Shown: positions 1-9,344, counted from the first letter of the stretch. The stretch: DNA of 64,000 bases from Prescottella soli (GCF_040024445.1 NZ_CP157276.1:1798001-1862000); one strand, 5' to 3'. A program made the numbers and translations. The notes: generated from the sequence alone by a model not told the origin.

Positions 1-1168
1 CGTGCTCAACCCGGGCGTGAGCCACGTCGCGATCGACGGTGCCCTGTTCCAGGACGAGGTCGACGGCCGTCAGGTCATGGCGGTGCCGACGGTGTACCTC
101 AACGGCGAGCTGTTCGGCTCGGGCCGGATGAGCCTCGAGGAGATCATCGGGAAGCTCGACGTCGGCGCCGCCGATCGTGCCGCTGCCGCGATCGCCGAGA
201 AGGATCCCTTCGACGTGCTCGTCGTCGGTGGTGGCCCGGCCGGCGCCGCGGCCGCGATCTACGCCGCTCGCAAGGGAATTCGCACCGGCATCGCCGCCGA
301 GCGGTTCGGTGGGCAGGTGCTCGACACGATGGCGATCGAGAACTACATCTCCGTTCCCTACACCGAGGGACCGAAGTTCGGTGCGGCGCTGGAGAACCAC
401 GTCCGCCAGTACGACGTCGACATCATGAACACCCAGCGCGCCGCGAAGCTCGTACCGGCCGTCACCGAGAACGGCCTCGTCGAGGTCGCACTGGAGAGCG
501 GCGCTTCGCTGCTCGCCCGCACGGTGATCCTGTCGACCGGTGCGCGGTGGCGCTCGATGAACGTGCCCGGCGAGACCGAGTACCGGAACAAGGGCGTCAC
601 GTACTGCCCGCACTGCGACGGTCCGCTCTTCAAGGGCAAGCGCGTCGCCGTCATCGGCGGCGGCAACTCCGGTGTCGAGGCCGCGATCGACCTCGCGGGC
701 ATCGTCGAGCACGTCACGCTCATCGAGTTCGACTCGGTGCTGCGCGCCGACGAGGTGTTGCAGCGCAAGCTGCGCAGCCTGCCCAACGTGGACATCCTCC
801 TCAGCACCCTCACCACCGAGGTCCTCGGGGACGGCAGCAAGGTCACCGGCCTGAAGTACCAGGACCGCACGACCGAGGAGTCTCACGCCCTCGAGCTCGA
901 GGGCATCTTCGTCCAGATCGGCCTGCTGCCCAACACCGAGTGGCTGGCCGGGAGCGTCGAACTGTCGGCGCGTGGCGAGATCGTCATCGACGACCGTGGC
1001 CAGACCTCGGTGCCGGGCGTGTTCGCCGCGGGTGACTGCACCACCGTGCCGTTCAAGCAGATCGTCATCGCGGCCGGTGCCGGTGCGACGGCGGCACTGT
1101 CGGCGTTCGACCACCTCATCCGCACGACCGCCCCGGCCGACGACTCGGCCGCCGCGGTAGCCGGGTAG
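1..1168 (+). CDS. ahpF: Alkyl hydroperoxide reductase subunit F (5' partial)
   Basis: NADH-dependent disulfide reductase that recycles the peroxiredoxin AhpC; cytosolic flavoprotein. The visible 388 residues begin inside the N-terminal thioredoxin-like domain (about residues 1-55), then show a Rossmann FAD motif (VVGGGPAG, about 73-80), the redox-active CPHCDG pair (Cys202 and Cys205 of the visible part), a second nucleotide-binding motif (GGGNSGVE) and the FAD-closing GVFAAGDCT motif near residue 340. The family is about 520-530 residues, so roughly 130 N-terminal residues lie before the window. The gene ends in front of a strong hairpin. Thioredoxin reductase shares the C-terminal part, but the N-terminal extension favours AhpF. 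Confidence 0.93.
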   Translation, partial: VLNPGVSHVAIDGALFQDEVDGRQVMAVPTVYLNGELFGSGRMSLEEIIGKLDVGAADRAAAAIAEKDPFDVLVVGGGPAGAAAAIYAARKGIRTGIAAERFGGQVLDTMAIENYISVPYTEGPKFGAALENHVRQYDVDIMNTQRAAKLVPAVTENGLVEVALESGASLLARTVILSTGARWRSMNVPGETEYRNKGVTYCPHCDGPLFKGKRVAVIGGGNSGVEAAIDLAGIVEHVTLIEFDSVLRADEVLQRKLRSLPNVDILLSTLTTEVLGDGSKVTGLKYQDRTTEESHALELEGIFVQIGLLPNTEWLAGSVELSARGEIVIDDRGQTSVPGVFAAGDCTTVPFKQIVIAAGAGATAALSAFDHLIRTTAPADDSAAAVAG

Positions 1169-1193
1169 GGGTCTCCCCGCTCGACCGTACGAC

Positions 1194-1234
1194 CGAGCCC
1201 TGGAGCAGCCGCGACGCGGCCGTTCCAGGGCTCG
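1194..1234. terminator. Hairpin terminator after ahpF
   Basis: Perfect 11-base arms CGAGCCCTGGA and TCCAGGGCTCG enclose a GC-rich loop. There is no clear T-run. It lies between the convergent ahpF and the 458-residue gene and could serve both strands. Confidence 0.7.
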
Positions 1235-1281
1235 GATTCGTTCCGGGACAAGCCCTGTCGGAAACCCGACGTGCGGATATC

Positions 1282-2658
1282 TCAGAGTTCGGTGAAGTTC
1301 CATCCGGCGAGGTGCGTGAGCTGCTTGGCCGCCTGCCAGCCGCCTCGCTCGGGCAGAGCTTCGTCGGCGTGCGGCGCCGGCATGCCTTGTGCGACGCGAC
1401 GTACCCACGGCGTCTTTTCCAGGGAGTGCACGTAGTTGACGTCTCGACCCGACGCACGCGGCTGCCCCACCAACACGAGTTGATCGGCGCTGGGCATCTG
1501 CGGGAAGACCCCCGAGAGGAATTCCGTCTTCGCGTAAGGACGGTCCCGCGAGAGCATGATCTCGTGCACATAGACCGTGACCCACGCATCGGGTCGCGCT
1601 CGCACTGCCCACACGTCACCTGCCGCCGCCGGCCCGGTGCCGATCGATGTTGCGACCTTCTGCGGTCTCGGTGTCAACGCACGTACGCGCGCCGCCAGCC
1701 CTCCCAGCGTGGTCTCTTTCGACGGCGGAACGGGAGACGGCTGCGGCGCTTCAAGATCGACCACCGGAACATCGAGGGATCCGAACAGGCGGTCGAACAC
1801 GTCGTCACGCCAACCACGATCACCGACACTCGAATTCCACCATGCCAGCGGAGCCTGCGGTTCGACGCGCACGTTCGGGCGTTGATCCCGCTCGCGATAC
1901 GTAGTGAACCTCTCGGCGAGTCCCGGGCGCTCCATCGGTGCCAGCACGCCGACCAGCGCGAGTGTCTCGAGGAAACCGACCGCCGCATAACGGTCCATCG
2001 GTACGATCTTGGCTGCCCTGAGCGCATCGGCCGCCTTTGCGTGTCGGGTCTGTGGCGGTAGAGCTTTGATCACCGCACGTACCGCGCCGAGAACCCAGCG
2101 ATCGTAGTCGGTGGCGACGGGCCGCTCCCCCACCGTCCACGAAAGCGCCAGACCGCAACCGATGGGGTCTCCGTCCAGCGGTGTCGTCCCCGCCATCCTC
2201 GACGCCCAGTCGTCGACGACCTGCCTGCGCCCGGCGTGCCAGCCGCACACCTCACACACGTCTGTGGACTGCTCGCTCCACGGCGTCAGCTCGTGCTCCG
2301 GCGCCGACGTCGCAAGCAGAACCGCCGGGAGTACGCTGCGCCACCCTCCCGGCGCGGACCACATCGAGGCGGTGAATGCCTCAGCAGCGGCAGGTACGTC
2401 CCACTCAGCGGCCCTCGCGCGCAATCGATCCCAACATGAATGGTGGCTGACCTCATCCGTCGCATCGGGGTCGAGGCCCGCTTCGCGGAGCATGCCGACC
2501 AACGGCGCAAGGTCGGCATCACGCGACGGCACGAATCGTGTCATCTCGGTTGCGTCATCCCATTCGTAGGGGACGCGTTTGCGGATCACGCGCCAAGCAG
2601 CGAGCAGCTCGCGTACCTCACTGTCGTGCCCAGCCGGAATTCGTGCATCAAGGGTCAT
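1282..2658 (-). CDS. Conserved hypothetical protein, 458 aa, with a CxxC pair
   Basis: I do not recognise this protein. It looks soluble: no signal peptide and no hydrophobic segment long enough for a membrane helix. It carries one CEVCGW motif (Cys135 and Cys138), which might bind a metal, and is rich in Trp and Arg. A Pro/Ser-rich linker near residues 295-310 suggests two domains. The ATG start overlaps the stop of a tiny upstream frame (ATGA), so translation may be coupled. Codon use is ordinary for the region but slightly less GC-biased than ahpF. No function is assigned. Confidence 0.75.
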   Translation of the reverse strand: MTLDARIPAGHDSEVRELLAAWRVIRKRVPYEWDDATEMTRFVPSRDADLAPLVGMLREAGLDPDATDEVSHHSCWDRLRARAAEWDVPAAAEAFTASMWSAPGGWRSVLPAVLLATSAPEHELTPWSEQSTDVCEVCGWHAGRRQVVDDWASRMAGTTPLDGDPIGCGLALSWTVGERPVATDYDRWVLGAVRAVIKALPPQTRHAKAADALRAAKIVPMDRYAAVGFLETLALVGVLAPMERPGLAERFTTYRERDQRPNVRVEPQAPLAWWNSSVGDRGWRDDVFDRLFGSLDVPVVDLEAPQPSPVPPSKETTLGGLAARVRALTPRPQKVATSIGTGPAAAGDVWAVRARPDAWVTVYVHEIMLSRDRPYAKTEFLSGVFPQMPSADQLVLVGQPRASGRDVNYVHSLEKTPWVRRVAQGMPAPHADEALPERGGWQAAKQLTHLAGWNFTEL

Positions 2659-2726
2659 AACTTGGCGCTCCCGCCGGTCACGAGGCGAATCGGCTCGAGG
2701 GCGTCGAAATCGTCGGGAGTCGTCAT
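2655..2726 (-). CDS. Possible 23-residue leader/small ORF
   Basis: A short frame beginning MTTPDDFDALEPIRLV and ending GGSAKL stops inside the ATGA overlap with the start of the 458-residue gene. It could be a translationally coupling leader peptide or a remnant of a longer gene. The only support is the exact stop/start overlap; its own ribosome binding site is weak. Confidence 0.3.
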   Translation of the reverse strand: MTTPDDFDALEPIRLVTGGSAKL

Positions 2727-2757
2727 GCGAGGGACGGTACCGGAGCCCTCCGACACA

Positions 2758-3348
2758 TCACGCCTCGGCGAGAGCACCCAGCCACAATCGGATCGTCGAA
2801 CGTAGCCGTGCGGCAGGATGATCCGCGATATCGACTGCAACCGACCGAGATCCGTAGGTCAGGTCGAACACCAGACCTTCCAGCAGACTGATCAGGTCGT
2901 GCGCCGCGCATCGCGGGTCGGAGGCGCCGAGCGCCCCCATCAGTCCGGTGGCGTAGTCCACCGAGAACAGACACGAGCCGATCGCGGTGCGCAATTCCTC
3001 GTCCGCCGCGGCGTCCACAGCGAGCGCGTATCGGGCGAGTACATCGCGACGCCGGCCGGTGAGCAGGCGATCGAGCTGCCCGGCGATCAGTTCGGCGGCG
3101 CCTTCGGCAGACGGGTTCCCCTCGGGCACATGCACGTCCAGGAACGCGGCCCGCGAACGCTCGGCGAGACGGCGCACCGCCGCTGTCACGAGCGCGTCGC
3201 GTGTACGGAAGTAGTACGAGGTGGACCCCTTCGCCAGCCCCAGATGCTTGTCGATCGCCTGATGGGTGACGGCGTGGTTGCCGCCCTCGGCCGCGAGGTC
3301 GAGGGCGGCCTCGCAGATCGACTCGCGACGCGACGGACGGTGACTCAT
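2758..3348 (-). CDS. TetR family transcriptional regulator
   Basis: Predicted 196-residue DNA-binding repressor. The N-terminal third holds the TetR helix-turn-helix (about residues 10-52, with the recognition helix ending in STSYYFRTRDAL), followed by an all-helical ligand and dimerisation domain. It is divergent from the zapE-like gene with a 42-base gap that contains an inverted repeat, so it probably represses itself and perhaps that neighbour. The ligand cannot be predicted. Confidence 0.88.
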   Translation of the reverse strand: MSHRPSRRESICEAALDLAAEGGNHAVTHQAIDKHLGLAKGSTSYYFRTRDALVTAAVRRLAERSRAAFLDVHVPEGNPSAEGAAELIAGQLDRLLTGRRRDVLARYALAVDAAADEELRTAIGSCLFSVDYATGLMGALGASDPRCAAHDLISLLEGLVFDLTYGSRSVAVDIADHPAARLRSTIRLWLGALAEA

Positions 3349-3364
3349 GTCTCCATCCTGTCAA

Positions 3365-3382
3365 ACTCTACGATGATAGAGT
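3365..3382. promoter_or_regulatory. Candidate TetR operator
   Basis: ACTCTA-N6-TAGAGT, perfect 6-base arms, centred in the gap between the divergent TetR and zapE-like genes. The position and symmetry are those expected of a TetR dimer site that overlaps both promoters. Confidence 0.6.
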
Positions 3383-3390
3383 CACGCACC

Positions 3391-4446
3391 ATGAAACTGT
3401 TCCGGCGCACCCGACCACCGGCGCTTCGAGTTCCGTCCGGCACATTCGACGAAGCCTCGCGCGCAAGCGGTTTCGTGCTCGACGCGACCCAACGCCGGGC
3501 CGCCGCGGAACTGGAGGACGCAGACGGCCGCTGGGTCTACCTGTGGGGTCCGGTCGGCCGCGGCAAGAGCTGGTTGATGGACACGTACTTCGCCGCGGTG
3601 CCGACCGACCGCAAAATGCGAGTCCACTTCCACGCATTCTTCGTCGACCTCCACGCGACGCTCGAGCGGCATCGCTACGACCTTCACGAGAGCCTCGGCG
3701 CGCTGCTCGGCGACGTGCGACTGCTGTGCTTCGACGAATTCCACGTCCACGACATAGGCGATGCCAAGTTTCTCGAGCGCCTGCTCCCGGCGCTGCTCGA
3801 CCGCGGCGTCATGCTGGTCGTGACGTCGAACCATCCTCCTGCGGCCCTGCTGCCCAATCCGCTGTTCCACGATGCGTTCCTGCCCACGATCGCACTCATC
3901 GAGCGGACCATGACCGTCGTGACCGTGGACGGGCCACAGGACTACCGGACTCTCACCGGCCGCCACGAAACCGGCTTCGCCTCGGGAGTCTGGGCCGCGC
4001 CCGGTGACCGGGGGCAGCTGACGACACTCGGCCTGACGCGGCCCCGACCCGACGAGAGTCGGCTGCTTCGACCCGTCGGACATCCGATCGCGGCCCTCCG
4101 CGCCGACGACGACTGCCTGTGGTTCACCTTCGCGGATCTGTGCAGCGGCTCCACCGCTCCCTCCGACTATCTAGCCCTTACCCGGACGCCCCGTACCTGG
4201 GTCGTCAGCGAGGTGCCAACCCTGCACGACGCGGGACGGGACGCGAGTCAACGGTTCGTCAACCTTGTCGACGTCCTGTACGACCACGACGCCCCCGTCG
4301 TGTTCCTCGCCGACGAGGGGTTCTTCGACGCGTCCGGAATCGACTGCCTCGCAGCGGACATCGAGCGGGTGATGAGCCGGCTCCGGCAACTACGGCGCGT
4401 GCCCGCGGCCCCGGCTGCGCTTCCCGGCGAGTACGCAACCGGATGA
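3391..4446 (+). CDS. zapE: ZapE/AFG1-family ATPase
   Basis: P-loop ATPase of the AFG1/ZapE family, linked in E. coli to Z-ring modulation and in mitochondria to handling of inner-membrane proteins. Walker A GPVGRGKS is at residues 53-60 and Walker B LLCFDEFHV at 111-119, followed by a sensor-like VTSNHPP; the C-terminal region has the FTFADLCSG-type segment of the family. Length (351 aa) is normal. I chose the ATG at 3391 because it begins with the family N-terminus and lies just after the operator; upstream in-frame codons run through the TetR gene. The actinobacterial role is inferred, not shown. Confidence 0.85.
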   Translation: MKLFRRTRPPALRVPSGTFDEASRASGFVLDATQRRAAAELEDADGRWVYLWGPVGRGKSWLMDTYFAAVPTDRKMRVHFHAFFVDLHATLERHRYDLHESLGALLGDVRLLCFDEFHVHDIGDAKFLERLLPALLDRGVMLVVTSNHPPAALLPNPLFHDAFLPTIALIERTMTVVTVDGPQDYRTLTGRHETGFASGVWAAPGDRGQLTTLGLTRPRPDESRLLRPVGHPIAALRADDDCLWFTFADLCSGSTAPSDYLALTRTPRTWVVSEVPTLHDAGRDASQRFVNLVDVLYDHDAPVVFLADEGFFDASGIDCLAADIERVMSRLRQLRRVPAAPAALPGEYATG

Positions 4447-4644
4447 GCCTCGTCGCTGCGGTGTGAATCTGCGGGTGAATCTCGCCCCGCCCGCCCCGAT
4501 CGAGACATTCACCGCTTCCCCGTCGGTATCGTGCGGCGCGAACGCCGCGCCCGGAGGGAAGTGCGGCACCGCCGACGATCAGCCGGGAGCACCTTGGGTG
4601 CCGCGGCATCTACAGCCTTCAAGGCCTTCACGGGAGGACGTTCG

Positions 4645-5679
4645 ATGAGGAATTCCAAGGTGGGGCGCGCCCGCGTACTCGCGGCCGCGGTGGTCGTGGC
4701 GGCCGCGTCACTGCTCGTGGTGCCGGCCACGGCGTCCGCCGACAGCGGCGCCACCGCCGCGTCGAACGCCTCCGGCGCCCACCTGGTGAAGTCGACCAAG
4801 AACTCCGATCGCAAGGTCACCATCTCGGTGTACTCGCCGTCGATGGACCGCGACATTCCCCTCGAGGTCATCCTGCCCGCGGACACCAGCGAGCCGCGCC
4901 CGACGCTGTACCTGGTCAACGGCGCCGGCGGCGGCGAGGACCGTGCCACATGGCAGCGCCAGACCGACGTCATGGACTTCTTCGAGGACAAGAACGTCAA
5001 CGTCGTCACCCCGCTCGAGGGCGCGTTCAGCTACTACACCGACTGGCAGAAGGACGACCCGAAACTCGGCCGCCAGAAGTGGCAGACGTTCATGCTCGAG
5101 GAGCTCCCCCCGGTCATCGACGCCGAGTTCGGCACCAACAAGGTCCAGTCCATTGCGGCGATCTCGATGACGGGAACGGCGGTGCTCAACTACGCGATCG
5201 CCAAGCCCGGCTTCTACAAGAGCGTCGGCTCCTACAGCGGCTGCGCGGAGACCAGCACCTGGGCCGGTCAGAACGCGATCCAGATGGTGACCGGCGTGCG
5301 GGGCGGCGTCGACATCACCAACATGTGGGGCCCGCTCGACGGCCCCGGCTGGGTCGCGAACGATCCCGTCGTCAACGCCGAGAAGCTGCGTGGCACAGAG
5401 CTTTACATCAGCACAGGCTCCGGACTGCCGGGCCCTCACGAGACGCTCGACGGCCCCGGGATCGACGGTCGTCCGTTCGCGCTGGCCAACCAGGCGGTCG
5501 TCGGCGGCGTCATCGAGGCCGCCACCAACTACTGCACCCACAACCTGGCGTATCGCCTCGCCGACCTGAAGATCCCGGCCACGTTCGACTTCAAGCCCAC
5601 CGGCACGCATTCCTGGGGTTACTGGCAGGACGACCTGCACAACTCGTGGCCGACGATCGCTCGGTCGATGGGCCTCTAG
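4645..5679 (+). CDS. Antigen-85-type mycolyltransferase/esterase, paralogue 1
   Basis: Secreted alpha/beta-hydrolase of the antigen 85 (corynomycolyltransferase) family, which transfers mycolates to trehalose and arabinogalactan in the cell envelope. A Sec signal peptide covers about residues 1-32 (a positive start, an Ala/Val core, then ATASA). The nucleophile is probably Ser174 in AAISMTG, with a Glu near 291 and His322 in THSWGYW. The start ATG at 4645 follows GGGAGGA at good spacing. It is monocistronic and about 344 residues long. A close paralogue lies at 47515-48600. Family membership is clear; the exact acyl acceptor is not. Confidence 0.9.
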   Translation: MRNSKVGRARVLAAAVVVAAASLLVVPATASADSGATAASNASGAHLVKSTKNSDRKVTISVYSPSMDRDIPLEVILPADTSEPRPTLYLVNGAGGGEDRATWQRQTDVMDFFEDKNVNVVTPLEGAFSYYTDWQKDDPKLGRQKWQTFMLEELPPVIDAEFGTNKVQSIAAISMTGTAVLNYAIAKPGFYKSVGSYSGCAETSTWAGQNAIQMVTGVRGGVDITNMWGPLDGPGWVANDPVVNAEKLRGTELYISTGSGLPGPHETLDGPGIDGRPFALANQAVVGGVIEAATNYCTHNLAYRLADLKIPATFDFKPTGTHSWGYWQDDLHNSWPTIARSMGL

Positions 5680-5698
5680 CCCGCCGCCCTGTCGCCCC

Positions 5699-5762
5699 GA
5701 GTGTTGCACTCGCAGAGGCGGACAGGTCGCCGGTGTCGCCGACCACTCGGTCGCGCTAGCAT
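5699..5762 (+). promoter_or_regulatory. Candidate control region of the RES toxin-antitoxin pair
   Basis: A small palindrome, CGAGTG-TTG-CACTCG (about 5698-5712), is followed by a TAGCAT -10-like hexamer at 5757-5762, 41 bases before the antitoxin start. The palindrome could be an antitoxin operator or a weak terminator of the upstream gene. Confidence 0.3.
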
Positions 5763-5803
5763 TGATTTGCGCGCGATAATCGGCGAAAGGGCGGTGGTCG
5801 GAG

Positions 5804-6424
5804 ATGAACGGTTCGACAACTGCCGAGGACCGCTACCGCAGCGGCGACCTGGCCTTCGAGGACGCTCTGCGCGAAGTGACCGGTGCCGACATCGGCCGAG
5901 ACGACCTCGTGCAGATCCTGCACGGCCTCGCCTCCCGCCAGCTGGTGGTCCCGGAGCTGTCCGAGCACGATGCCCGCATCCTCGAGGAAGCAGGTCTCGT
6001 CGGTGACCCCGCCGTGGCGACGGCAGCACGCCTCGACCGTGAGATCCGAATGGTCGAGCTGGTCCGCAGCGCCCTGTCGATCGACGACGCCGCCGACCGT
6101 CTCGGCGTCACCCCCGCCCGCGTCCGGCAACGGCTCGCCGCCGGCACGCTGTGGGCGTTCGACTCGGGCCGCAGCCGGCTGCTGCCCCCTGCCCAGTTCA
6201 CCGATACCGGTGAAGTCCCTCACCTCGACAAGCTCACACCGCTGATCGGGAAGGACCTTCACCCGCTCAGCGTGCAGGCGCTGCTTACCCGACCGCAGCC
6301 GTCGCTGATCGCCGAAGGCCGAACGGTGTCGATAGTGGCGTGGTTGACCGGCAGTGCCGGCACCGCGGCCGACATCGAACGGGCCGCCGACGTGATCACC
6401 GCGGCAGAGTGGGAGTCTGCGTAG
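5804..6424 (+). CDS. Putative antitoxin of a RES-type toxin-antitoxin pair (HTH protein)
   Basis: 206-residue helical protein directly upstream of a RES-domain gene, with no bases between stop and next start. A MerR/sigma-like helix-turn-helix is visible at about residues 92-119 (SIDDAADRLGVTPARVRQRL). The C-terminal part (from about 140) probably binds and neutralises the toxin, as in Xre-RES and MbcA-MbcT pairs. I infer the antitoxin role from gene order and the HTH. It is longer than the usual DUF2384 antitoxin. It probably represses its own operon. Confidence 0.7.
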   Translation: MNGSTTAEDRYRSGDLAFEDALREVTGADIGRDDLVQILHGLASRQLVVPELSEHDARILEEAGLVGDPAVATAARLDREIRMVELVRSALSIDDAADRLGVTPARVRQRLAAGTLWAFDSGRSRLLPPAQFTDTGEVPHLDKLTPLIGKDLHPLSVQALLTRPQPSLIAEGRTVSIVAWLTGSAGTAADIERAADVITAAEWESA

Positions 6425-7027
6425 ATGGCGGCGATGCTCCCACCGCCCCCGTCGATCGAGTGGCAGCCCACCGAGATGACGTGGCGGGTGCACCGCACCA
6501 CCGGGCTGCACATCCTTCCGTGGAGCGGATTGCGCACGTTCGGGTCGATCCTGCGGTTCGACCACCACCCCGCCCCACGAAACGAGCATCCCGACTACGG
6601 CATCTGGTACGGCGCGGCCAGCCCCCGCAGCGCGCTGGCCGACGCCTTCCAGTCGGCGCGGGTCATCGACCGCCACCGCGGCGACCCGTACGTGACCGGA
6701 CTGCGGTTCACCCGGCCTCTGAGGCTGCTCGACGTATCCGGGATCGGCGGCGCATCCTGGGCCACCCGCGTGGGCGGCAACGACGCCCTCGACTCGGCAC
6801 CCCATAGCCTCGCGCAGCACTGGGCGCGCAACATCCATCTCGCCCACGACACCATCGACGGGATCGTCTACCGCGGGCGGGTCGCGGGCGGCACGGCCGT
6901 CGCCGTCTTCGAACGCGCCTCCGACGCCTTCCCTGCCCGGCCCGAACTGTCACTCCCCCTGGCACATCCCGCACTTTCCGACGCGATCGACACCGCCGCC
7001 TATCAGCTCGGCTACACGATTACCTGA
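6425..7027 (+). CDS. RES-domain toxin (putative NAD+ phosphorylase/hydrolase)
   Basis: Members of the RES family (MbcT, ParT relatives) deplete NAD+ or ADP-ribosylate targets. The family hallmarks are visible: TWRVHR near residue 20, then the WYGAASPRSALADAF segment (about 58-72) that matches the RES Tyr/Ser strand, then the conserved DGIVYRGR region in the C-terminal half. The typical Glu after the Ala-Leu-Ala stretch is Asp here. Length, 200 aa, is normal. The ATG abuts the antitoxin stop, so the two are co-translated; an ATG four codons in is an alternative start. Confidence 0.8.
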   Translation: MAAMLPPPPSIEWQPTEMTWRVHRTTGLHILPWSGLRTFGSILRFDHHPAPRNEHPDYGIWYGAASPRSALADAFQSARVIDRHRGDPYVTGLRFTRPLRLLDVSGIGGASWATRVGGNDALDSAPHSLAQHWARNIHLAHDTIDGIVYRGRVAGGTAVAVFERASDAFPARPELSLPLAHPALSDAIDTAAYQLGYTIT

Positions 7028-7087
7028 GGCGGCGAAGTCGTACAACGGCCAGCCCGACATCGGGTTGTTCCACAATCAAGGAGACTC

Positions 7088-9259
7088 ATGAACAGCGTGC
7101 CCTGGCGCACCCAGCTCGCCGAGGTCGACTGGCCGACGCTCGAACATGCATACGGCGAGGCGAGCGATGTGCCCGGCTGGATCGAGGGACTGGCCGACGC
7201 GGAGACAGTCGAAGAGTCGCTGCACGAACTGTGGGCGTCAGTGTTGCACCAGGGAACCCTCTACGACTCGACCGCGCCGGCGATGACGTCGATCGCATCG
7301 CTGCTCGGCGCACGGCAGACCGCGGACGCGGAGAACACGGCGTGGTTGCTGCTGATGTTCGCCGACGCGGTGCGCGACTACGAACAGGTCGAGGTGGACG
7401 ACGCCGAGACGGCCACCCTCGTCCGGTCGGCTCGAGGCTCGTTGACCGGGATCGCGGCGCTCGTGCGACCTCTCATCGCCGACGGCGGCCCGGAGGCCGC
7501 GGCCGCGGCACTGCTGCAGGCCGCGGCGTGCACGACCGAGTCCGCTGCTCTCGATACGCTCGCGGCGCGGGCGAGCGCACGGCCGGCCGCGCAGGTCGAG
7601 CAGGCCTGTGTCGCCGCGCTCACGACTCTCGGTGTCGATGCCTCGGCGGCGCTCGCCGACGGGGATCCGGGCCTGGTGATGGCGGCAACGCTTGCGCGGA
7701 TCGCGGTGGGGGGCACGGAGACCGCCGACCTCGACGCGCTCGTGTCGGGATGGGAGCTCGCCGTCGAGGTTGCCCCGTGCATCGCGTTCGGTGTCGGAAA
7801 TCTGCCGGAGTGGTTGAGCGCGGTCAACCCCGAGGCGTCGACTCGCGTACTGGCCGCGCTGCCGACGCCGGACGAGGCGACGATCGCGGGTCTCGTCGAT
7901 GTCGTCATCGGGTCCCGGAGCAACGCGCCGGCGGCGGTGCGTCGTTTGCTCGCGCTCGCGGCGCTGCCCGAAGCCGCTCCTGAGGCGATGATCGCCGCGC
8001 TCCGGCAGTGCCCGCCGACGCCCGAGGTCTGTGACGCGCTCGTCGCCCTCGCCGAGCGGGTCACTACCGGTGGCACCTCCGCCGTCGGGTCGAGCACCTT
8101 CGACACGGATGCTCGGGCAGATGCCGCCCTCGCCTTGCTGCGGGCCGGCGACGGACGGTGGGCACGCCCTATGGCACAGGCCCTGCTCACGAACCCCGCC
8201 GCACGTGGCCTCATGGTTGTCACCTCGGCGTCGGGGCGTTCCGCGCTCGGCTACACGCTCGCGCGCGAGCACGCACCGTCCGTCACGATGCTCGTCGCCG
8301 GTATCCGGCAGGCGCTGCGGCAGAAACCTCCGGCCGATCCGTCCCGCGACGGCGCCGGACAGCTGATCGACTTGCTCGCCTCGTGGCCCGCCGAGGCCAC
8401 CGCCGGCGCACTGCCCGAGGTTCGGGAGCTGCTGCCGGTCGCGCCGAAGCAGGCCGCCGCCGCGCTCGCGATGTGGGGCGACACCGTAAGCATCGACCGT
8501 GTCCACGAGGTCAGCGTCACCGGTGACGCGACCATGTTGCTTGCCCTCGCACGGCTGACGAAGGATTTGGACGACTTCCACCGCGTCCTCGACGCCGACC
8601 TCGAGTACAGGGAGTCGGAGGTGCTCGCGCACTGGCCTGACCGCACCGACCCGCGCTTCCTCGACTGGTGCCGCAGCCTCGTCGGCAAGAAGCCCGCGAC
8701 AAGCGACTACGAGCGAAGTGACCAGATCACCGCGCTACGCATCCTCGCAGCCGTCGAGTCGGACGAGGCCGCCACCGGGTGGCCTGTACTGCGCAGCATC
8801 ATCGACGCCGGTCGCGGGCCGATCGAAGAAGCGATCGGTCTCGCGCTCGATTGGCGGGCCCAGCAGTTGCTACCGCCCGAGGCACACACCGACCTCGACG
8901 CGCTGCTCGCCGACCTCGTCGTCACCGGCCGCAAGGACTACAACGGCCCGCTCGTCAAGACCAGCGCCGCCGCCGCGCTCGCCCTCCTCGACCTCGGGCT
9001 GCCCCTGCCCGGCGCTCCCGCGCGAATCGTGAAGGTCGTCGCGGGTGCCGTGACCGACCGGTGGGCGCGCGACGTCGGCCTCCGGCTCGCCGAGCGGCTG
9101 ACGGCCGCACCGGCAGCGGTTCGCGGCGCCGTCGCGAAGAAGCTCCGTTCCCTCGTGGACCGCGACGAGCGCTTCGACTCCAGCGGCGACATCGCTGTCG
9201 AGGATGAACGCGCCCTTGCCCGCCTGCGCCCGATCCTGGACGAACTGGAGACCGCATGA
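7088..9259 (+). CDS. HEAT-repeat/alpha-solenoid protein, 723 aa
   Basis: Large cytosolic protein made almost entirely of short Ala/Leu-rich paired helices, as in HEAT or ARM solenoids. The N-terminal segment LWASVLHQGTLYDSTAPAM matches a recurring motif of actinobacterial HEAT-repeat proteins. No catalytic motif, signal peptide or membrane helix is evident. It starts at an ATG with a good AAGGAG site, 60 bases after the RES toxin, and may belong to the same transcript. A scaffold or partner role is plausible; a direct link to the toxin pair is only suggested by position. Confidence 0.7.
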   Translation: MNSVPWRTQLAEVDWPTLEHAYGEASDVPGWIEGLADAETVEESLHELWASVLHQGTLYDSTAPAMTSIASLLGARQTADAENTAWLLLMFADAVRDYEQVEVDDAETATLVRSARGSLTGIAALVRPLIADGGPEAAAAALLQAAACTTESAALDTLAARASARPAAQVEQACVAALTTLGVDASAALADGDPGLVMAATLARIAVGGTETADLDALVSGWELAVEVAPCIAFGVGNLPEWLSAVNPEASTRVLAALPTPDEATIAGLVDVVIGSRSNAPAAVRRLLALAALPEAAPEAMIAALRQCPPTPEVCDALVALAERVTTGGTSAVGSSTFDTDARADAALALLRAGDGRWARPMAQALLTNPAARGLMVVTSASGRSALGYTLAREHAPSVTMLVAGIRQALRQKPPADPSRDGAGQLIDLLASWPAEATAGALPEVRELLPVAPKQAAAALAMWGDTVSIDRVHEVSVTGDATMLLALARLTKDLDDFHRVLDADLEYRESEVLAHWPDRTDPRFLDWCRSLVGKKPATSDYERSDQITALRILAAVESDEAATGWPVLRSIIDAGRGPIEEAIGLALDWRAQQLLPPEAHTDLDALLADLVVTGRKDYNGPLVKTSAAAALALLDLGLPLPGAPARIVKVVAGAVTDRWARDVGLRLAERLTAAPAAVRGAVAKKLRSLVDRDERFDSSGDIAVEDERALARLRPILDELETA

Positions 9260-9307
9260 ACCCCGACCCCCGATCCTCGAGGACGCCGACCGCCCCGTGA
9301 AACGCCA

Positions 9308-9344
9308 CCGGCCGCCGACCGCGAGAGATGCGGTCGGCGGCCGG
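9308..9344. terminator. Bidirectional hairpin terminator
   Basis: Perfect 15-base arms beginning CCGGCCGCCGACCGC with a 7-base loop, between the convergent HEAT-repeat and MFS genes. There is no long T-run, as is usual in actinobacteria. Confidence 0.75.

Noticed and set aside
5698-5712. CGAGTG-TTG-CACTCG as a CIRCE/HrcA element
   Set aside because: CIRCE has GCACTC and GAGTGC in the opposite order with nine bases between; this is only a small hairpin.
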